A stretch of DNA of 64,000 nucleotides from Larkinella arboricola (GTDB lineage Bacteria; Bacteroidota; Bacteroidia; Cytophagales; Spirosomataceae), in contig NZ_QLMC01000001.1 of assembly GCF_003259745.1 (NCBI RefSeq), forward strand, positions 186,001-250,000. The letters are read 5' to 3'. A program made the translations under genes and the position numbers. The notes under the pieces are model-generated. The model was not told where the DNA came from, made no database searches, and saw only the letters and a program-made list of their open reading frames with translations. Shown piece by piece: positions 23,601-31,607 of this stretch. Position 1 is the stretch's first letter. Every line of letters begins with the position of its first letter.

Positions 23601-26402
23601 CCCTGATGGCAAGCCCGTCAGCGTGTATGTTAGCGGGTCGCTATCGGTAAAAGCCGGAAGTTGAGCCGACGTATAAGCCGTGTTAACCGTAGCTGACAGG
23701 GCCGAAATCGTTGGTGCGACGGGAGCCTGATTACCCGCCGGAGCTTCCAGCGTTTTGGCCGTAACCGTGTTGCTGTTGCCGGAGGTATTCAGAGCGGCAT
23801 CCCGGGCCGCAACAACAAAGGAATACGCGGTGTTGGGCGTCAGACCCGCAACGGCAAAGGTGGTTCCGTTGACGAGGGTTGGGTTGATTTTGGTGCCGCC
23901 CTGATACACATCGTAACCCGCTACCCCAACGTTGTCGGAAGAAGCATTCCAGCTCAGTTGCAGGGATGTGGGGGTTATGTTAGAAACCGTCAAGCCTGTG
24001 GGGACGGTGGGAGCCTGCGTATCCGGCGTACTCGGTACGGTGTTGGTGACCATGAACGACCGTTCGACCGGCTGGGCGTACCTGTACTGGCCGTTTCCGT
24101 GCTGCGTAGCCCGGATGGTGACCCGGCCCATACCGCCCGTCAGTTTCACCTGACCGTTTTCAATCGTCGCCGGGCCATCGACTGAAAACAACGTAACCTG
24201 CAAACCCGACGAAGCCGAAACCGCCGGGCGGAAGGCCGGTGCCGTGGGCGATTTGTCCGGAATCGGTTCAAACGCGATGGTTTGCTGCTCTCCTCCGCAA
24301 CTCAGGTAAATGTATTTGGTGTAGGTGGTGGTCAGACCATTGCCGTCGGTAACATCCAGTACCATACCGTACCAGTAACTCGCTTCGCCGTCGCAGGTTC
24401 CTTCGGTCAGGTTTACCGTGCCGGTGCGGCCGTTGATGATCGAGATGGCGTGCCGGTGGTCATTGTGATACAAATAAACCGTCCACTGGTATTTCAATTG
24501 ATCACCGGGCGTTTGGGCGTCCGTTGCCGAAGCATCCAGGTTGATCGTCTGCGGCAGCGAAACCTGATTGTAGCCGTCTACACTGGTGGATTGAATGGTT
24601 GGGGGCGTATTATTGATTGAAATGGGCGTCTGCACGGTATGGCTTTTTCCCTGCGCATCAGTGACCTTCAGGCTCACGGTGAAGGTTCGCGGACCGTTAG
24701 CCGTAAACGTTTTGGCGGGCGGGGTCTGGGTTCGGTCTACAGAACTGCCGTCGCCGAACGTCCATTCGTACGTCAGGGGGCTTCCCTCCGGATCGTATGA
24801 GTCCCTGGCCGAAAAGTTGACCGTGACGGGGCTGTTGCCGTATTCTTTATCTTTCGAGATAACGGCCGTTGGGGGTTGGTTGGTTGTAAAGGCCAGTTGC
24901 CGAACCAGCGATTTTTCTCCCAGCGTCACGTAGTAAATGTTCCGGTCGTAGGGGTTGAACGCCATGCCCACAATCCGGTCGGAGCCTTCGGTAACGGTTA
25001 GTTTCGTGGCCATTTTGAAGAGGCTGTTTGACTCGGGATTCTGGTCGTGGCCAAATTTGGCTCCGGCAATCCAGCCGCTGCCGTAGTCGGCAAAGTAGTA
25101 GGTGTCCTGAAATTCTTTCGGGTAATTACCGCCCCCGCCATGCCAGGCTCCGCCAACGATGCAGTTGCCTTCCAGCGGCCGTTTGTCCGAACTGACCACC
25201 GAATTTCCCTGAATAATCTGCGTGTTGCGGTTTTCGCGGTATTGAATCCGGGGTTTGATTGGGTTGGCCGGTTCAAAGGCCCGGGTTCTCCAGTAACCTT
25301 CCCGACCTCTTTCGTGGCCTTCATAATAGGGCCAGCCAAAGTTCTGACCCGGAGCCGATACCACGTCGAGTTCTTCCCAGTACGAAAAACCCACATCGCC
25401 CACGTACAGAACGCCCGGATTTCCGTTGGCCGGATTGGCATCGCCGGTATTAGGCCGTACCGAAAGCCGGAACGCCTGCCGGAGTCCCACCGCATAAATA
25501 CGGTTTTGGGCTTCTCTCAGGTTCGAGCCGCTGCCCAGGTAGAACGGGTTGGAGGGATAACCGTCGCCGTTTTCCGGATTGATCCGAAGAACTTTGCCGC
25601 AAAGCGAAAAAAGAGCCTGGGCTTTGTAGGCGCCAATGTTTTCCGTAATCCGGCTGGGGCTGTAGGTACCGCAGCTATTGAACGATTCGCCGGGGATGGA
25701 TTTAAGAATTCCTTTGTCAATGGCCTGCTGGGCCCAGGTCATGTTATTGTTACAGCCTACATCGACTTCAATAAAGCTGGACGCATCGCCCGTACCCAGC
25801 AGAATGCTGCCGTCGGCGCCGGTGGCCAGCCCGCCCCCTCCGTGTGAGAGGGTTACGATGGGAATACCGGTCGAGAGGGTTTCGCCGATCAGGATTTTGC
25901 GGCTGGCGGGGTCCACTTTGTATTCGTTGGCCGGATTGGCGGTATACCGCGTCAGTCGTCCGATGGTCGGCACATCTTCGGTCGATTTGTTCTTATCGTA
26001 ACCCGGCTGACCGAAATTCTCGTAGTAGTACATATCGACTATGTAGTATACGTAAAACCGGTTGTTGGACAGAAAGTCGCGGTCCAGGGTGAGGCCCAGC
26101 AAACCGTGGTCGCCGTAACCCGCTACTTCTTCCTGAATATCCAGAATGACCGTTGCCTTGGTTTCACCTCGTTTGATGCGGTAAACCAGACCGTAGCGGC
26201 AGGCAATGTAGAGGTTGCCTGCGTTATCAAAAACAAGGCTGGTCGCGGCTTTAAATGTAACCGCTGGATTAGGTTTAGGATCAACAGCGTTAATGTAGTC
26301 TTTGTCTTCCATATTGACGCCAACTTGCCCGAATCCTATCAGCGACAGGCACATAGCAAGCATCAATACCACACAAAAACGTGAAGTAGAGGAGTTGAGC
26401 AT
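20640..26402 (-). CDS. Giant secreted PQQ-type sugar dehydrogenase, paralogue, with T9SS type A tail
   Basis: A 1920-aa paralogue of the 14134-19452 product with the same plan: signal peptide, propeller (about 25-520), PKD (about 525-600), a beta region, Fn3 (about 795-885), five putative-Ig repeats, four GYLD/GKGNG modules and a type A sorting domain (about 1838-1920, SVSPNPSRGQVEIKY ... TRRLLLNR). Active-site candidates are His187 (LSHGGGG), Asp206 (GTGDAS) and Arg308 (VGLRQAFR), again with 19-residue His-Asp spacing. The N-terminal half is only moderately like the paralogue, while the repeat part is far closer, which suggests ongoing exchange among repeats. The first putative-Ig repeat lacks about two residues of the AENDALTY loop. 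Substrate unknown. Confidence 0.88.
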   Translation of the reverse strand: MLNSSTSRFCVVLMLAMCLSLIGFGQVGVNMEDKDYINAVDPKPNPAVTFKAATSLVFDNAGNLYIACRYGLVYRIKRGETKATVILDIQEEVAGYGDHGLLGLTLDRDFLSNNRFYVYYIVDMYYYENFGQPGYDKNKSTEDVPTIGRLTRYTANPANEYKVDPASRKILIGETLSTGIPIVTLSHGGGGLATGADGSILLGTGDASSFIEVDVGCNNNMTWAQQAIDKGILKSIPGESFNSCGTYSPSRITENIGAYKAQALFSLCGKVLRINPENGDGYPSNPFYLGSGSNLREAQNRIYAVGLRQAFRLSVRPNTGDANPANGNPGVLYVGDVGFSYWEELDVVSAPGQNFGWPYYEGHERGREGYWRTRAFEPANPIKPRIQYRENRNTQIIQGNSVVSSDKRPLEGNCIVGGAWHGGGGNYPKEFQDTYYFADYGSGWIAGAKFGHDQNPESNSLFKMATKLTVTEGSDRIVGMAFNPYDRNIYYVTLGEKSLVRQLAFTTNQPPTAVISKDKEYGNSPVTVNFSARDSYDPEGSPLTYEWTFGDGSSVDRTQTPPAKTFTANGPRTFTVSLKVTDAQGKSHTVQTPISINNTPPTIQSTSVDGYNQVSLPQTINLDASATDAQTPGDQLKYQWTVYLYHNDHRHAISIINGRTGTVNLTEGTCDGEASYWYGMVLDVTDGNGLTTTYTKYIYLSCGGEQQTIAFEPIPDKSPTAPAFRPAVSASSGLQVTLFSVDGPATIENGQVKLTGGMGRVTIRATQHGNGQYRYAQPVERSFMVTNTVPSTPDTQAPTVPTGLTVSNITPTSLQLSWNASSDNVGVAGYDVYQGGTKINPTLVNGTTFAVAGLTPNTAYSFVVAARDAALNTSGNSNTVTAKTLEAPAGNQAPVAPTISALSATVNTAYTSAQLPAFTDSDPLTYTLTGLPSGLSFNASTRVISGTPTQQGTFTLVYAAFDGQLRTDLSITLTIATGGGPVVTGNFEGYLDVVNCGLISGWVWDRDKPNTPITVEFLAATGPNPTLASATVFGTLPADVFRQDLQNAGKGNGAHGYTLPVPESIKTSQEQTIWGRVVGSTYLLSWSPKKLTCEGTGTPPVNQPPVPPSVSSLSASVNTGFTSAPLTAFTDPENTALTYSLTGLPTGLSFNPSTRVISGTPTVTGTFSLTYAATDQPGARSTVIFPLIVNPVNTPVNQPPVAPVLAPLSATVNVGFTASLPVFTDAENDALTYTLTGLPTGLSFNASTRVISGMPTASGTFTLTYAATDGKSNPVNASFNLVVAPGGGNPVITGNFEGYLDGVNCNTLSGWVWDRDKPNTPITIEFLDGATLETAVPMGSVVADIFRQDLQNAGKGNGAHGYSYFTPESIKNNQEHTIWARVQGSTYLLKWSPKKLTCEGTGTPPVNQPPVAPTISALSATVNVAYTSAALPVFTDPDNDALTYSLTGLPAGLSFNTNTRVISGTPTASGIFLLVYSAHDGKAKTDVNVTLNVATGGLAPAGNFDGYLTQEASCSTLSGWAFDRTSVNRAVTIEFFDGPSINAGTPLGLVLANSFRQHLKDAGKGNGEHWFDFPIPESIKNGQNHTIWARVQGSEFILKWAPKTINCAGTGTPPPTGNAAPVAPASIAPLSATANVGFTASALPAFTDAENDALTYTLTGLPAGLSFNASTRVISGTPATSGIFTLTYAAKDASHAPVHTTLTLTVSNGTTTPPPTSGGSGPGNYEGYLDVVDCGSIQGWIWDRDRPNTPITVEFVDGTTVIGRIDATIFRQDLQNAGKGNGVHGYAFEVPASLKDGRPHSISGRVPGSTYTLKWSPKTLTCPSGSRQGTGERAEVSLELSVSPNPSRGQVEIKYRARAGQRADLQVIDMTGRSIWQKATTGTGQVERESVDLSGAGSTVYVIQLQTAQQIVTRRLLLNR
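20935..23745 (-). repeat. Ig-like / GYLD-GKGNG repeat array in the 1920-aa protein
   Basis: In protein order the array is PIG1 (about 23465-23745), module 1 (23118-23453), PIG2 (22825-23100), PIG3 (22540-22820), module 2 (22205-22527), PIG4 (21915-22190), module 3 (21580-21903), PIG5 (21275-21560) and module 4 (20935-21243). Module 3 is of a distinct subtype (GYLTQE, NRAVTIEFFDGPSI, HWFDFPIPES, WAPK) that matches module 2 of the other protein; the last module of each protein forms another subtype (GYLDVV, GWIWDRD, VIG). Modules therefore match by position between the two proteins. Confidence 0.85.
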
Positions 26403-26798
26403 AGAAAAGAAGAGTTAGTGAAAAGGAAGGCACCTCGGCCAGAAACAACAAGGAATCAAAGAATCTTGATCGTTTGGAAAGATAGCCAACAAAAATTGGG
26501 TCGCAAAACCAGAACTAGTTTTATATTCGTATCCGGTTTGGCAGCCTAAATCGTTCCCATTTTGGTGCCCGGCAGAATATTCTATTAGGTCGGGATTTAC
26601 CGGGAGAATTTAATATCTTGTTGGAAGCGCACGAATGAGCGGCCGGTAGACAGGCGGCAGGCTGCTGATGCTGGTCCGTTTACACATTACGGGCCGTACG
26701 AATGCTGTTTTTTCTTACCGGCGTTTATCCGGTCAAACCATTTTTGACTGGCTGACGTTTGGCAAACATACTCTAAAAACTGCTGGTTGCACCACCTG
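26403..26798. other. Intergenic region upstream of the 1920-aa and oxidase genes
   Basis: A 396-bp divergent region. No tRNA, strong hairpin or convincing promoter match was found; it is AT-rich near 26400-26600 and GC-richer after about 26600. Short reading frames here have no recognisable features. Confidence 0.4.
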
Positions 26799-27404
26799 AT
26801 GGAAACCCGTCGAAAAAACAACTTTATGACGCGTCGTCGGGAGCCAAAACGCTTCATGCTCTGGCTATGTATGGCCGGGAGCGGGCTTATTTTTACCATT
26901 CTGCTGATTGCCTATGTCGTGCGGAAAATAGGGGCCGACTGGCGGAATGTTCCGATGCCGACGGTATTTCTGGCCAGCACCGGTGTTATCCTGGCCAGCA
27001 GCCTGACACTGCACATTGCCAACGCGGCTTTTCGGCACGACCGGTTTACGCAATACCGGCTTTATCTGGGCACGACTCTTTTTCTGGGGACACTGTTTGT
27101 TATTTTACAGGTGCTGGGCTGGCGGGAGTTGATGCTGAAGGGCTTTTATATGCAGACCAACCCGTCGAGCAGTTTTCTGTTTCTGCTGTCCGGCCTTCAT
27201 TTGCTGCATATTCTGCTGGGGTTGTTTTTTCTGGGCGTGGCTTTTATGGAAGCGATACGCCGGATTTCGTACGTGGAGTCATTTGTGTACAGCGTCAATC
27301 CGCCGAACCGGCTGAAAATTACACTCTTTACGCTGTACTGGCATTTTGTTGACGTACTCTGGGTGTACGTCTTTCTATTTCTGCTGTACCACCACGGTTT
27401 GTAA
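26799..27404 (+). CDS. Heme-copper oxidase subunit III family protein
   Basis: A 201-aa protein with five predicted membrane helices (for example FMLWLCMAGSGLIFTILLIA, PTVFLASTGVILASSLTLHI, FLFLLSGLHLLHILLGLFFL, LYWHFVDVLWVYVFLFLLYH). The terminal YWHFVDVLWVYVFLF is the hallmark of cytochrome c / quinol oxidase subunit III. ATG 26799 is used because the upstream alternative is a TTG. It lacks the two extra N-terminal helices of long CoxC forms, as in CyoC-type proteins. Subunits I and II are not in the window, so this copy stands alone next to other redox genes; its oxidase partner must be encoded elsewhere. Confidence 0.85.
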   Translation: METRRKNNFMTRRREPKRFMLWLCMAGSGLIFTILLIAYVVRKIGADWRNVPMPTVFLASTGVILASSLTLHIANAAFRHDRFTQYRLYLGTTLFLGTLFVILQVLGWRELMLKGFYMQTNPSSSFLFLLSGLHLLHILLGLFFLGVAFMEAIRRISYVESFVYSVNPPNRLKITLFTLYWHFVDVLWVYVFLFLLYHHGL

Positions 27405-27443
27405 GTTCACGGAAGCGCACGCTGGCGGAACACTCCCGTGAAC
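27405..27443. terminator. Hairpin between convergent oxidase and YceI genes
   Basis: An 8-bp perfect stem (27405-27412 / 27436-27443) encloses a long loop that can pair further. It has no T run, so its role as a terminator is uncertain. Confidence 0.4.
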
Positions 27444-27451
27444 AACGGTTT

Positions 27452-28039
27452 TCAGGAAGCGGTATCCTTGAAAACCATATGAATCTTCAATTTCACCGTC
27501 TCCTCCACCGGTACCATCATCAGCGACGGTCGTTCAATTTTGTAGTCGGATAGTTTGATGTCAAAATCTCCCTTGACGGTGATCTGTGCATTGCCGTCCT
27601 GCCGGTTGGCCTGAATAACAACAGGTTTGGTAACACCGTGGAACGTCAGGTTGCCTTTAATCGTCAGATTATTGCCGTCCTGCTGAATATCGTTGCTGGT
27701 GAAGGTGACTTTCGGGTATTTCAGGGCCTCCATCGTTTCCAGCGCGTGTGAGTCGCGGTTGGTGTTGTCGCTATCGAAGCTCGAAAGTTTGGCGGCTGCG
27801 GCTACACTTTCAATCTTGTTGGCGTCGTCGACCACCATCACGCAGGCCACATCGCGGCTGACACCCTCAAAACTGTGCATGGGGTGGCTCATCGCGTAGG
27901 TAATCGTCGATTTGGTCCGATCGGCCATCAGCTTCCGTTTGGCGAGTTCGGGTGTCGAATTCGGCGGATGAAAAGCCATTAGTCCTGCACTGACGAGCAA
28001 TAGCCAGCCCGTCAGCCGGGGGTTTAAAAACGTCTTCAT
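27452..28039 (-). CDS. YceI family periplasmic protein
   Basis: A 195-aa exported protein (signal around residues 8-25, LTGWLLLVSAGLMAFH) with a YceI lipocalin-like domain: KSTITYAMSHPMHSFEGVS at the start, ETMEALKYPKVTFTSNDI and GNLTFHGVTKPVVI in the middle. YceI proteins bind long-chain isoprenoid-like lipids. In Escherichia coli yceI follows yceJ, which encodes a cytochrome b561. Here the gene is the last of a three-gene set after a Rieske lipoprotein and a four-helix membrane protein with b561-like histidines, which repeats that pairing. The spacing to the preceding gene is 27 nt. Confidence 0.88.
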   Translation of the reverse strand: MKTFLNPRLTGWLLLVSAGLMAFHPPNSTPELAKRKLMADRTKSTITYAMSHPMHSFEGVSRDVACVMVVDDANKIESVAAAAKLSSFDSDNTNRDSHALETMEALKYPKVTFTSNDIQQDGNNLTIKGNLTFHGVTKPVVIQANRQDGNAQITVKGDFDIKLSDYKIERPSLMMVPVEETVKLKIHMVFKDTAS

Positions 28040-28066
28040 GGCAAGAAGGTGTCGTTTGGTTGATGA

Positions 28067-28762
28067 CTAAAACTTGATGATTACAATGGCAGCCGCAAAC
28101 GATGCGAACGTGGTAAAGGCGGCCGCCCGGTGGTACGGTTTCAGGTTGGCGTTCTCATCGACCCGGCGTGCCAGAATATTGGTGGCTACCATCCCGGCCA
28201 GGTGTGCCACCGCCAGGTACTTGTGCAATTGAATGGAACTGAAACCGCGTCGGGTGCTGCTGGTCGGTAATTTGGGCGGGGCCGTCAGCGACAGCAAAGC
28301 CGTGGCGCCGTACGTATAGTTGATGATCGTCGCCGTTGTCGCGTGCTGCTCCTTGATGCGGATGTAATCCCGGCCCTTGGCGTTGTACAGCCGGGAGCCC
28401 AGAATGCCCTGCACCACAAAACCGGCCACCGTAGCAAAACCCAGCACCTGGTGGCTGACCAGCATTGTCCGGCGAATCTTCAGCTCCTTTTCACGGCCTT
28501 CGGGCGTTAGTGGGGCTAGATTGGTCACCCGCAGCAAGCCCTTGGGACCCCAGAAAGCCCGCTGCGTGAAAAGGATTTTTTTGGGCAGCAGCTCCTGAGC
28601 ATCCGCCGAACTGTCGGCCAGTTCAGCCAGCAGATCATCGGCGTTGGAAGGAGCATTGATACTGGTATCAGCCGGAGCCGTCGTTTGTACGCGGGTGGTG
28701 TCCTGCGCCCGCAGGGGCAGGTAACCAAGCAGGAGTACGAAAGCGATTGAAAGGTATTTCAT
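28067..28762 (-). CDS. Exported four-helix membrane protein with b561-like histidines
   Basis: A 231-aa protein with a signal peptide (MKYLSIAFVLLLGYLPLRAQ), an acidic linker to about residue 60 and four hydrophobic helices at about 102-122, 143-161, 178-198 and 211-230. Histidines sit near helix ends: His104, His140, His180, His187 and His211. This is the pattern of cytochrome b561-type proteins that carry two b hemes, but I do not recognise a named family with certainty. The gene lies 3 nt after the Rieske gene and 27 nt before yceI, so it may pass electrons between the membrane and the Rieske protein. Alternative: a structural membrane protein without cofactor. Confidence 0.6.
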   Translation of the reverse strand: MKYLSIAFVLLLGYLPLRAQDTTRVQTTAPADTSINAPSNADDLLAELADSSADAQELLPKKILFTQRAFWGPKGLLRVTNLAPLTPEGREKELKIRRTMLVSHQVLGFATVAGFVVQGILGSRLYNAKGRDYIRIKEQHATTATIINYTYGATALLSLTAPPKLPTSSTRRGFSSIQLHKYLAVAHLAGMVATNILARRVDENANLKPYHRAAAFTTFASFAAAIVIIKF

Positions 28763-28765
28763 GGA

Positions 28766-29230
28766 TTAACCGGTTATGCGTAAGTTGTTACCCGAGACGG
28801 AGGTTTTATACTGGGTCAGATTTTTCTGGCCGGATTCTGCCGGGACCTTTACGACGCCCGCCGTGGTGTATTCCGATCCGTGGGTTGCACAAAAGATGTC
28901 GTCGGTAGCGGGCCGGTAGAAAACGGTCGAAGACTGATGCGTACAAACTTTCGACAATGCCACGTAATTCCCGTTTTTCACCCGTGCAATCAGAATGTCT
29001 TCGTGGTAAGCATAGCCGCCGGGGGTTTGCAGAGCTTTGAAATCGGGCTGGGTCAGGTCCAGCGTTACGTCCAGGTTGCCGGGTGTGGGCTCCGGCTCCG
29101 GATCATCTGATCCTTTGGAACAGGAGGTAAGCGTTCCCATGCAGTAGAATGCCATCAGGGCGGCACTGCTCAAACCTAGACTCCGCAGAAATTCACCTCG
29201 TTTGATCGGTTGCTGTTGATTGGTTTCCAT
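28766..29230 (-). CDS. Rieske 2Fe-2S lipoprotein
   Basis: A 154-aa protein with N-terminal export signal KRGEFLRSLGLSSAALMAFY and a lipobox LTSC (Cys37). The Rieske cluster ligands are Cys96 and His98 in VCTHQSS and Cys114 and His117 in FCATHGSEYT. The domain is small and not fused to a membrane helix of a bc1 complex, so it is a stand-alone periplasmic electron carrier. An acidic/proline linker (residues 40-50) separates the anchor from the domain. It is first of the operon Rieske, b561-like protein, YceI. Electron donor and acceptor are unknown. Confidence 0.88.
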   Translation of the reverse strand: METNQQQPIKRGEFLRSLGLSSAALMAFYCMGTLTSCSKGSDDPEPEPTPGNLDVTLDLTQPDFKALQTPGGYAYHEDILIARVKNGNYVALSKVCTHQSSTVFYRPATDDIFCATHGSEYTTAGVVKVPAESGQKNLTQYKTSVSGNNLRITG

Positions 29231-29309
29231 AGAAAATAGTAAGTTGGTTGTGAATAAATGTACCTACATTATTTACGCTAAACGGATGGCCTACACCGAA
29301 AAGTGTTGG

Positions 29310-30902
29310 TCAAAGCCGGTAACGCAGTGAGAAAAATACGCCGGTGCTCAGGAGCCGGATTTTGCCATACCCCAGCGTGGTTCGTCGGGGATTTTTCAGG
29401 AAAGGCTCAACCTGCCAGGAAAGCCGGCGCAGTGGGCCTTCCGAACGGAAGTTACGTTCGTACCCAAACGAGAAATTCAGGTGACTCCATTCATGAAAAC
29501 CGGTTTTGCCGTTCCATTCCTTGTACCTTGGCTGTGGGTAGACACCATAGGGGTAATTGTATCTGTACTTTTCTTCCTGCATAATATACGACGAAACACC
29601 GGAACTGATAAACCATCGACGGCGATCATTCAGTAAAAAGTCGAACCGGAGATTAACCGGAATGTCCAGAACGGTACAAACCGCATCGACGCTTTCGTAC
29701 ATCGGCCCGTACCAGTGATCCGGTTTGGTATAGTCGGAAGCCGCAGCCCGGTAGGTTTTGACCGATCGTAAAATGCCGCCCTGGACGGTAAATCGCCGTA
29801 AAAACCGGTATTCAGCCAGAATACCCGCCTGAAAGTCCCGGGCAGCCCGGTGACTTTTTCCGACAAAATTCAGATCCGGAGCGGCTACTACCCGAATCGA
29901 CAGGGCCGGGTAGCCAATGACCGGAACCGCAGGCGGTGCGATTCTGGGAACAACGGGTGGCCGCATTGGCTCCAGATCCGGTTCGGGCAGGGCGGGTAAA
30001 GGCGGCTGTTGGTGTGGTCGGGCGGGTATATAGGCCAGATTGCCCGATAAGTCGAACGGTAGGGTTTCCGAAGCCGTATTTCCGGTATTCGTGCCGCCGG
30101 TACCCGAATTTCCCTGTACCTCAACGCGGTTTTTCTCCGTACCGGCTTGTCCATAAGTGTTCAGCCCTGATCGGTTCGGACGGTTTTGGGCCAGTCTTGT
30201 CTCGCCGTTCGTGGTGAACAACGCCCGACGGGCCGGTTTCACTCTCCGCTGACCGGAAACCGTGCGGTTGGTGGTTTGGCCGGTCAGCGGTTTTGACCGG
30301 GCTAAACGGTTTCCGGTCACCGGGCCGGGCGCACTCCTTTCGTTTGCTGATGAAATGTCCGGCTGATTACCCGGCTGGTTCGTCGGTTTTACCAGCCGCG
30401 CTGTCGCATCCGACGCGGTTTCCGGTGTTGGCCGGTTCGCCGGAGCCTTGATTCCTGCCGGTTTTTCGCGGGTGGCGGCTTTGCTCACAGCATCTGGCGG
30501 GCCAGACTCTGCATTCAAAACCGTTGGTGCGTTTGTTTCGGCAGCCGTTGGTTCAGAGCGTTTTGTTTCGGTGGGTACGGAACGGTCTGGCGAATCATTC
30601 TGCGGCCTTGCTGTTGGGGCGGTTGCTTCGGCCAGAGCCGTCTTCGATTGTTTGGCAACGGTTCGCGCTACCGCTGGACCGTCGTCTGGTGACATGAGCA
30701 GAGAGGTCGTGGTCAGCAGGAGCAGCAACAGCGGCAGGCCCCAGTAAATAAACCGGTCGAGGAACCGCAGCCGGTCGTCATCGTCGAGACGTCGGCGCAG
30801 GCTGTTCCAGTCGTCTGGATTGTAAGGCGGCTCAAACTCCTCGGCTGACGACCGGAAGAGCTTGTCCAGTTCGTCATCGGGAAGTTCTTGCAAACTCGCC
30901 AT
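29310..30902 (-). CDS. Inner-membrane anchored protein with long linker and C-terminal barrel-like domain, partner of an ECF sigma factor
   Basis: A 530-aa protein. The N-terminus (LPDDELDKLFRSSAEEFEPP, then NPDDWNSLRRRLDD) is a short acidic segment common in proteins encoded after ECF sigma genes in Bacteroidota. One membrane helix lies at about 48-68 (FIYWGLPLLLLLLTTTSLLM). Residues about 70-290 are low-complexity and rich in Thr, Pro, Ala and Asn. Residues about 310-530 look like an outer-membrane barrel (LNFVGKSHRAARDFQAGILA; FTVQGGILRSVKTYRAA; final VFFSLRYRL). Its start overlaps the sigma gene by 29 nt. If both readings are right, one chain links the inner and the outer membrane and could report envelope state to the sigma factor. 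The function is not proven. Confidence 0.7.
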   Translation of the reverse strand: MASLQELPDDELDKLFRSSAEEFEPPYNPDDWNSLRRRLDDDDRLRFLDRFIYWGLPLLLLLLTTTSLLMSPDDGPAVARTVAKQSKTALAEATAPTARPQNDSPDRSVPTETKRSEPTAAETNAPTVLNAESGPPDAVSKAATREKPAGIKAPANRPTPETASDATARLVKPTNQPGNQPDISSANERSAPGPVTGNRLARSKPLTGQTTNRTVSGQRRVKPARRALFTTNGETRLAQNRPNRSGLNTYGQAGTEKNRVEVQGNSGTGGTNTGNTASETLPFDLSGNLAYIPARPHQQPPLPALPEPDLEPMRPPVVPRIAPPAVPVIGYPALSIRVVAAPDLNFVGKSHRAARDFQAGILAEYRFLRRFTVQGGILRSVKTYRAAASDYTKPDHWYGPMYESVDAVCTVLDIPVNLRFDFLLNDRRRWFISSGVSSYIMQEEKYRYNYPYGVYPQPRYKEWNGKTGFHEWSHLNFSFGYERNFRSEGPLRRLSWQVEPFLKNPRRTTLGYGKIRLLSTGVFFSLRYRL

Positions 30903-31443
30903 GGTATCTACGGATTAATAATTGTTTCAATTGTTCACGGGCGCGGGCCAGATTCGACTTGGAGGTGCCTACCGAAATATTCAACTGTCCGGCGATTTCT
31001 TCGTGGCTGTAGCCGTCGATGGCGTACAGGTTGAATACCATTCGGTAGGCGGGCGTCAGAAGCTGCACGACTTCCATTAATTCCTCATGGCTCAGCTGGT
31101 CGAGGGCGCTGGCATCAACGCCGGGTAACTGACTGGCCTGATCAATATCTTCGTGGTAACGGTGTTTCAGGTTTTGCCGGTAATAATCAAGGGCGGTATT
31201 GATCATGATCCGGCGCAACCAGAGCTTAAACGGTACTTCCGACCGGTAGAGGTTCGAGCGGGTGAACACTTTCATAAAGCCGTCGTTCAGAATCTCCACG
31301 GCTTCGTCCCGGTTGTGCGAATAACGCAGACAAATTCCCATCGCGTACCCATAGAACTGCCGGTAAAGCAGCTCCTGGCTTCGGCGGTTGCCATTCTGGC
31401 ATTCCTGTAGCAGTCCGGCGATATCAGGGGAGGGAACGGTCAT
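30874..31443 (-). CDS. ECF-type RNA polymerase sigma factor
   Basis: A 189-aa sigma-70 family protein with region 2 at about 15-85 (LYRQFYGYAMGICLRYSHNR; FKLWLRRIMINTALDYYRQN) and region 4 at about 120-175 (LTPAYRMVFNLYAIDGYSHE; EIAGQLNISVGTSKSNLARA). ATG 31443 is chosen since the longer frame begins with TTG 21 nt upstream. It overlaps the barrel-fusion gene and is probably regulated by it. It faces no close divergent gene. Confidence 0.88.
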   Translation of the reverse strand: MTVPSPDIAGLLQECQNGNRRSQELLYRQFYGYAMGICLRYSHNRDEAVEILNDGFMKVFTRSNLYRSEVPFKLWLRRIMINTALDYYRQNLKHRYHEDIDQASQLPGVDASALDQLSHEELMEVVQLLTPAYRMVFNLYAIDGYSHEEIAGQLNISVGTSKSNLARAREQLKQLLIRRYHGEFARTSR

Positions 31444-31607
31444 ACGTCGGGTTTCAATCGTCAATACGTGAATTGGCGCGGATAGGTTGCGTCAATCAGC
31501 AAAAAGTAGGTTACGGTATTCGGTGAGCGGCTCTCATTCTAAACATAGATTGGTAGAACTACTAAATCGAACTGCTGAGAACCAGCTCACCGAAGCCCGT
31601 AAACCAC

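Noticed and set aside
14426-23745. Regularly spaced DNA repeats that could suggest a CRISPR array or tandem satellite
   Set aside because: The repeats are in frame, about 280-330 bp long and encode protein domains; there are no short spacers and no cas genes.
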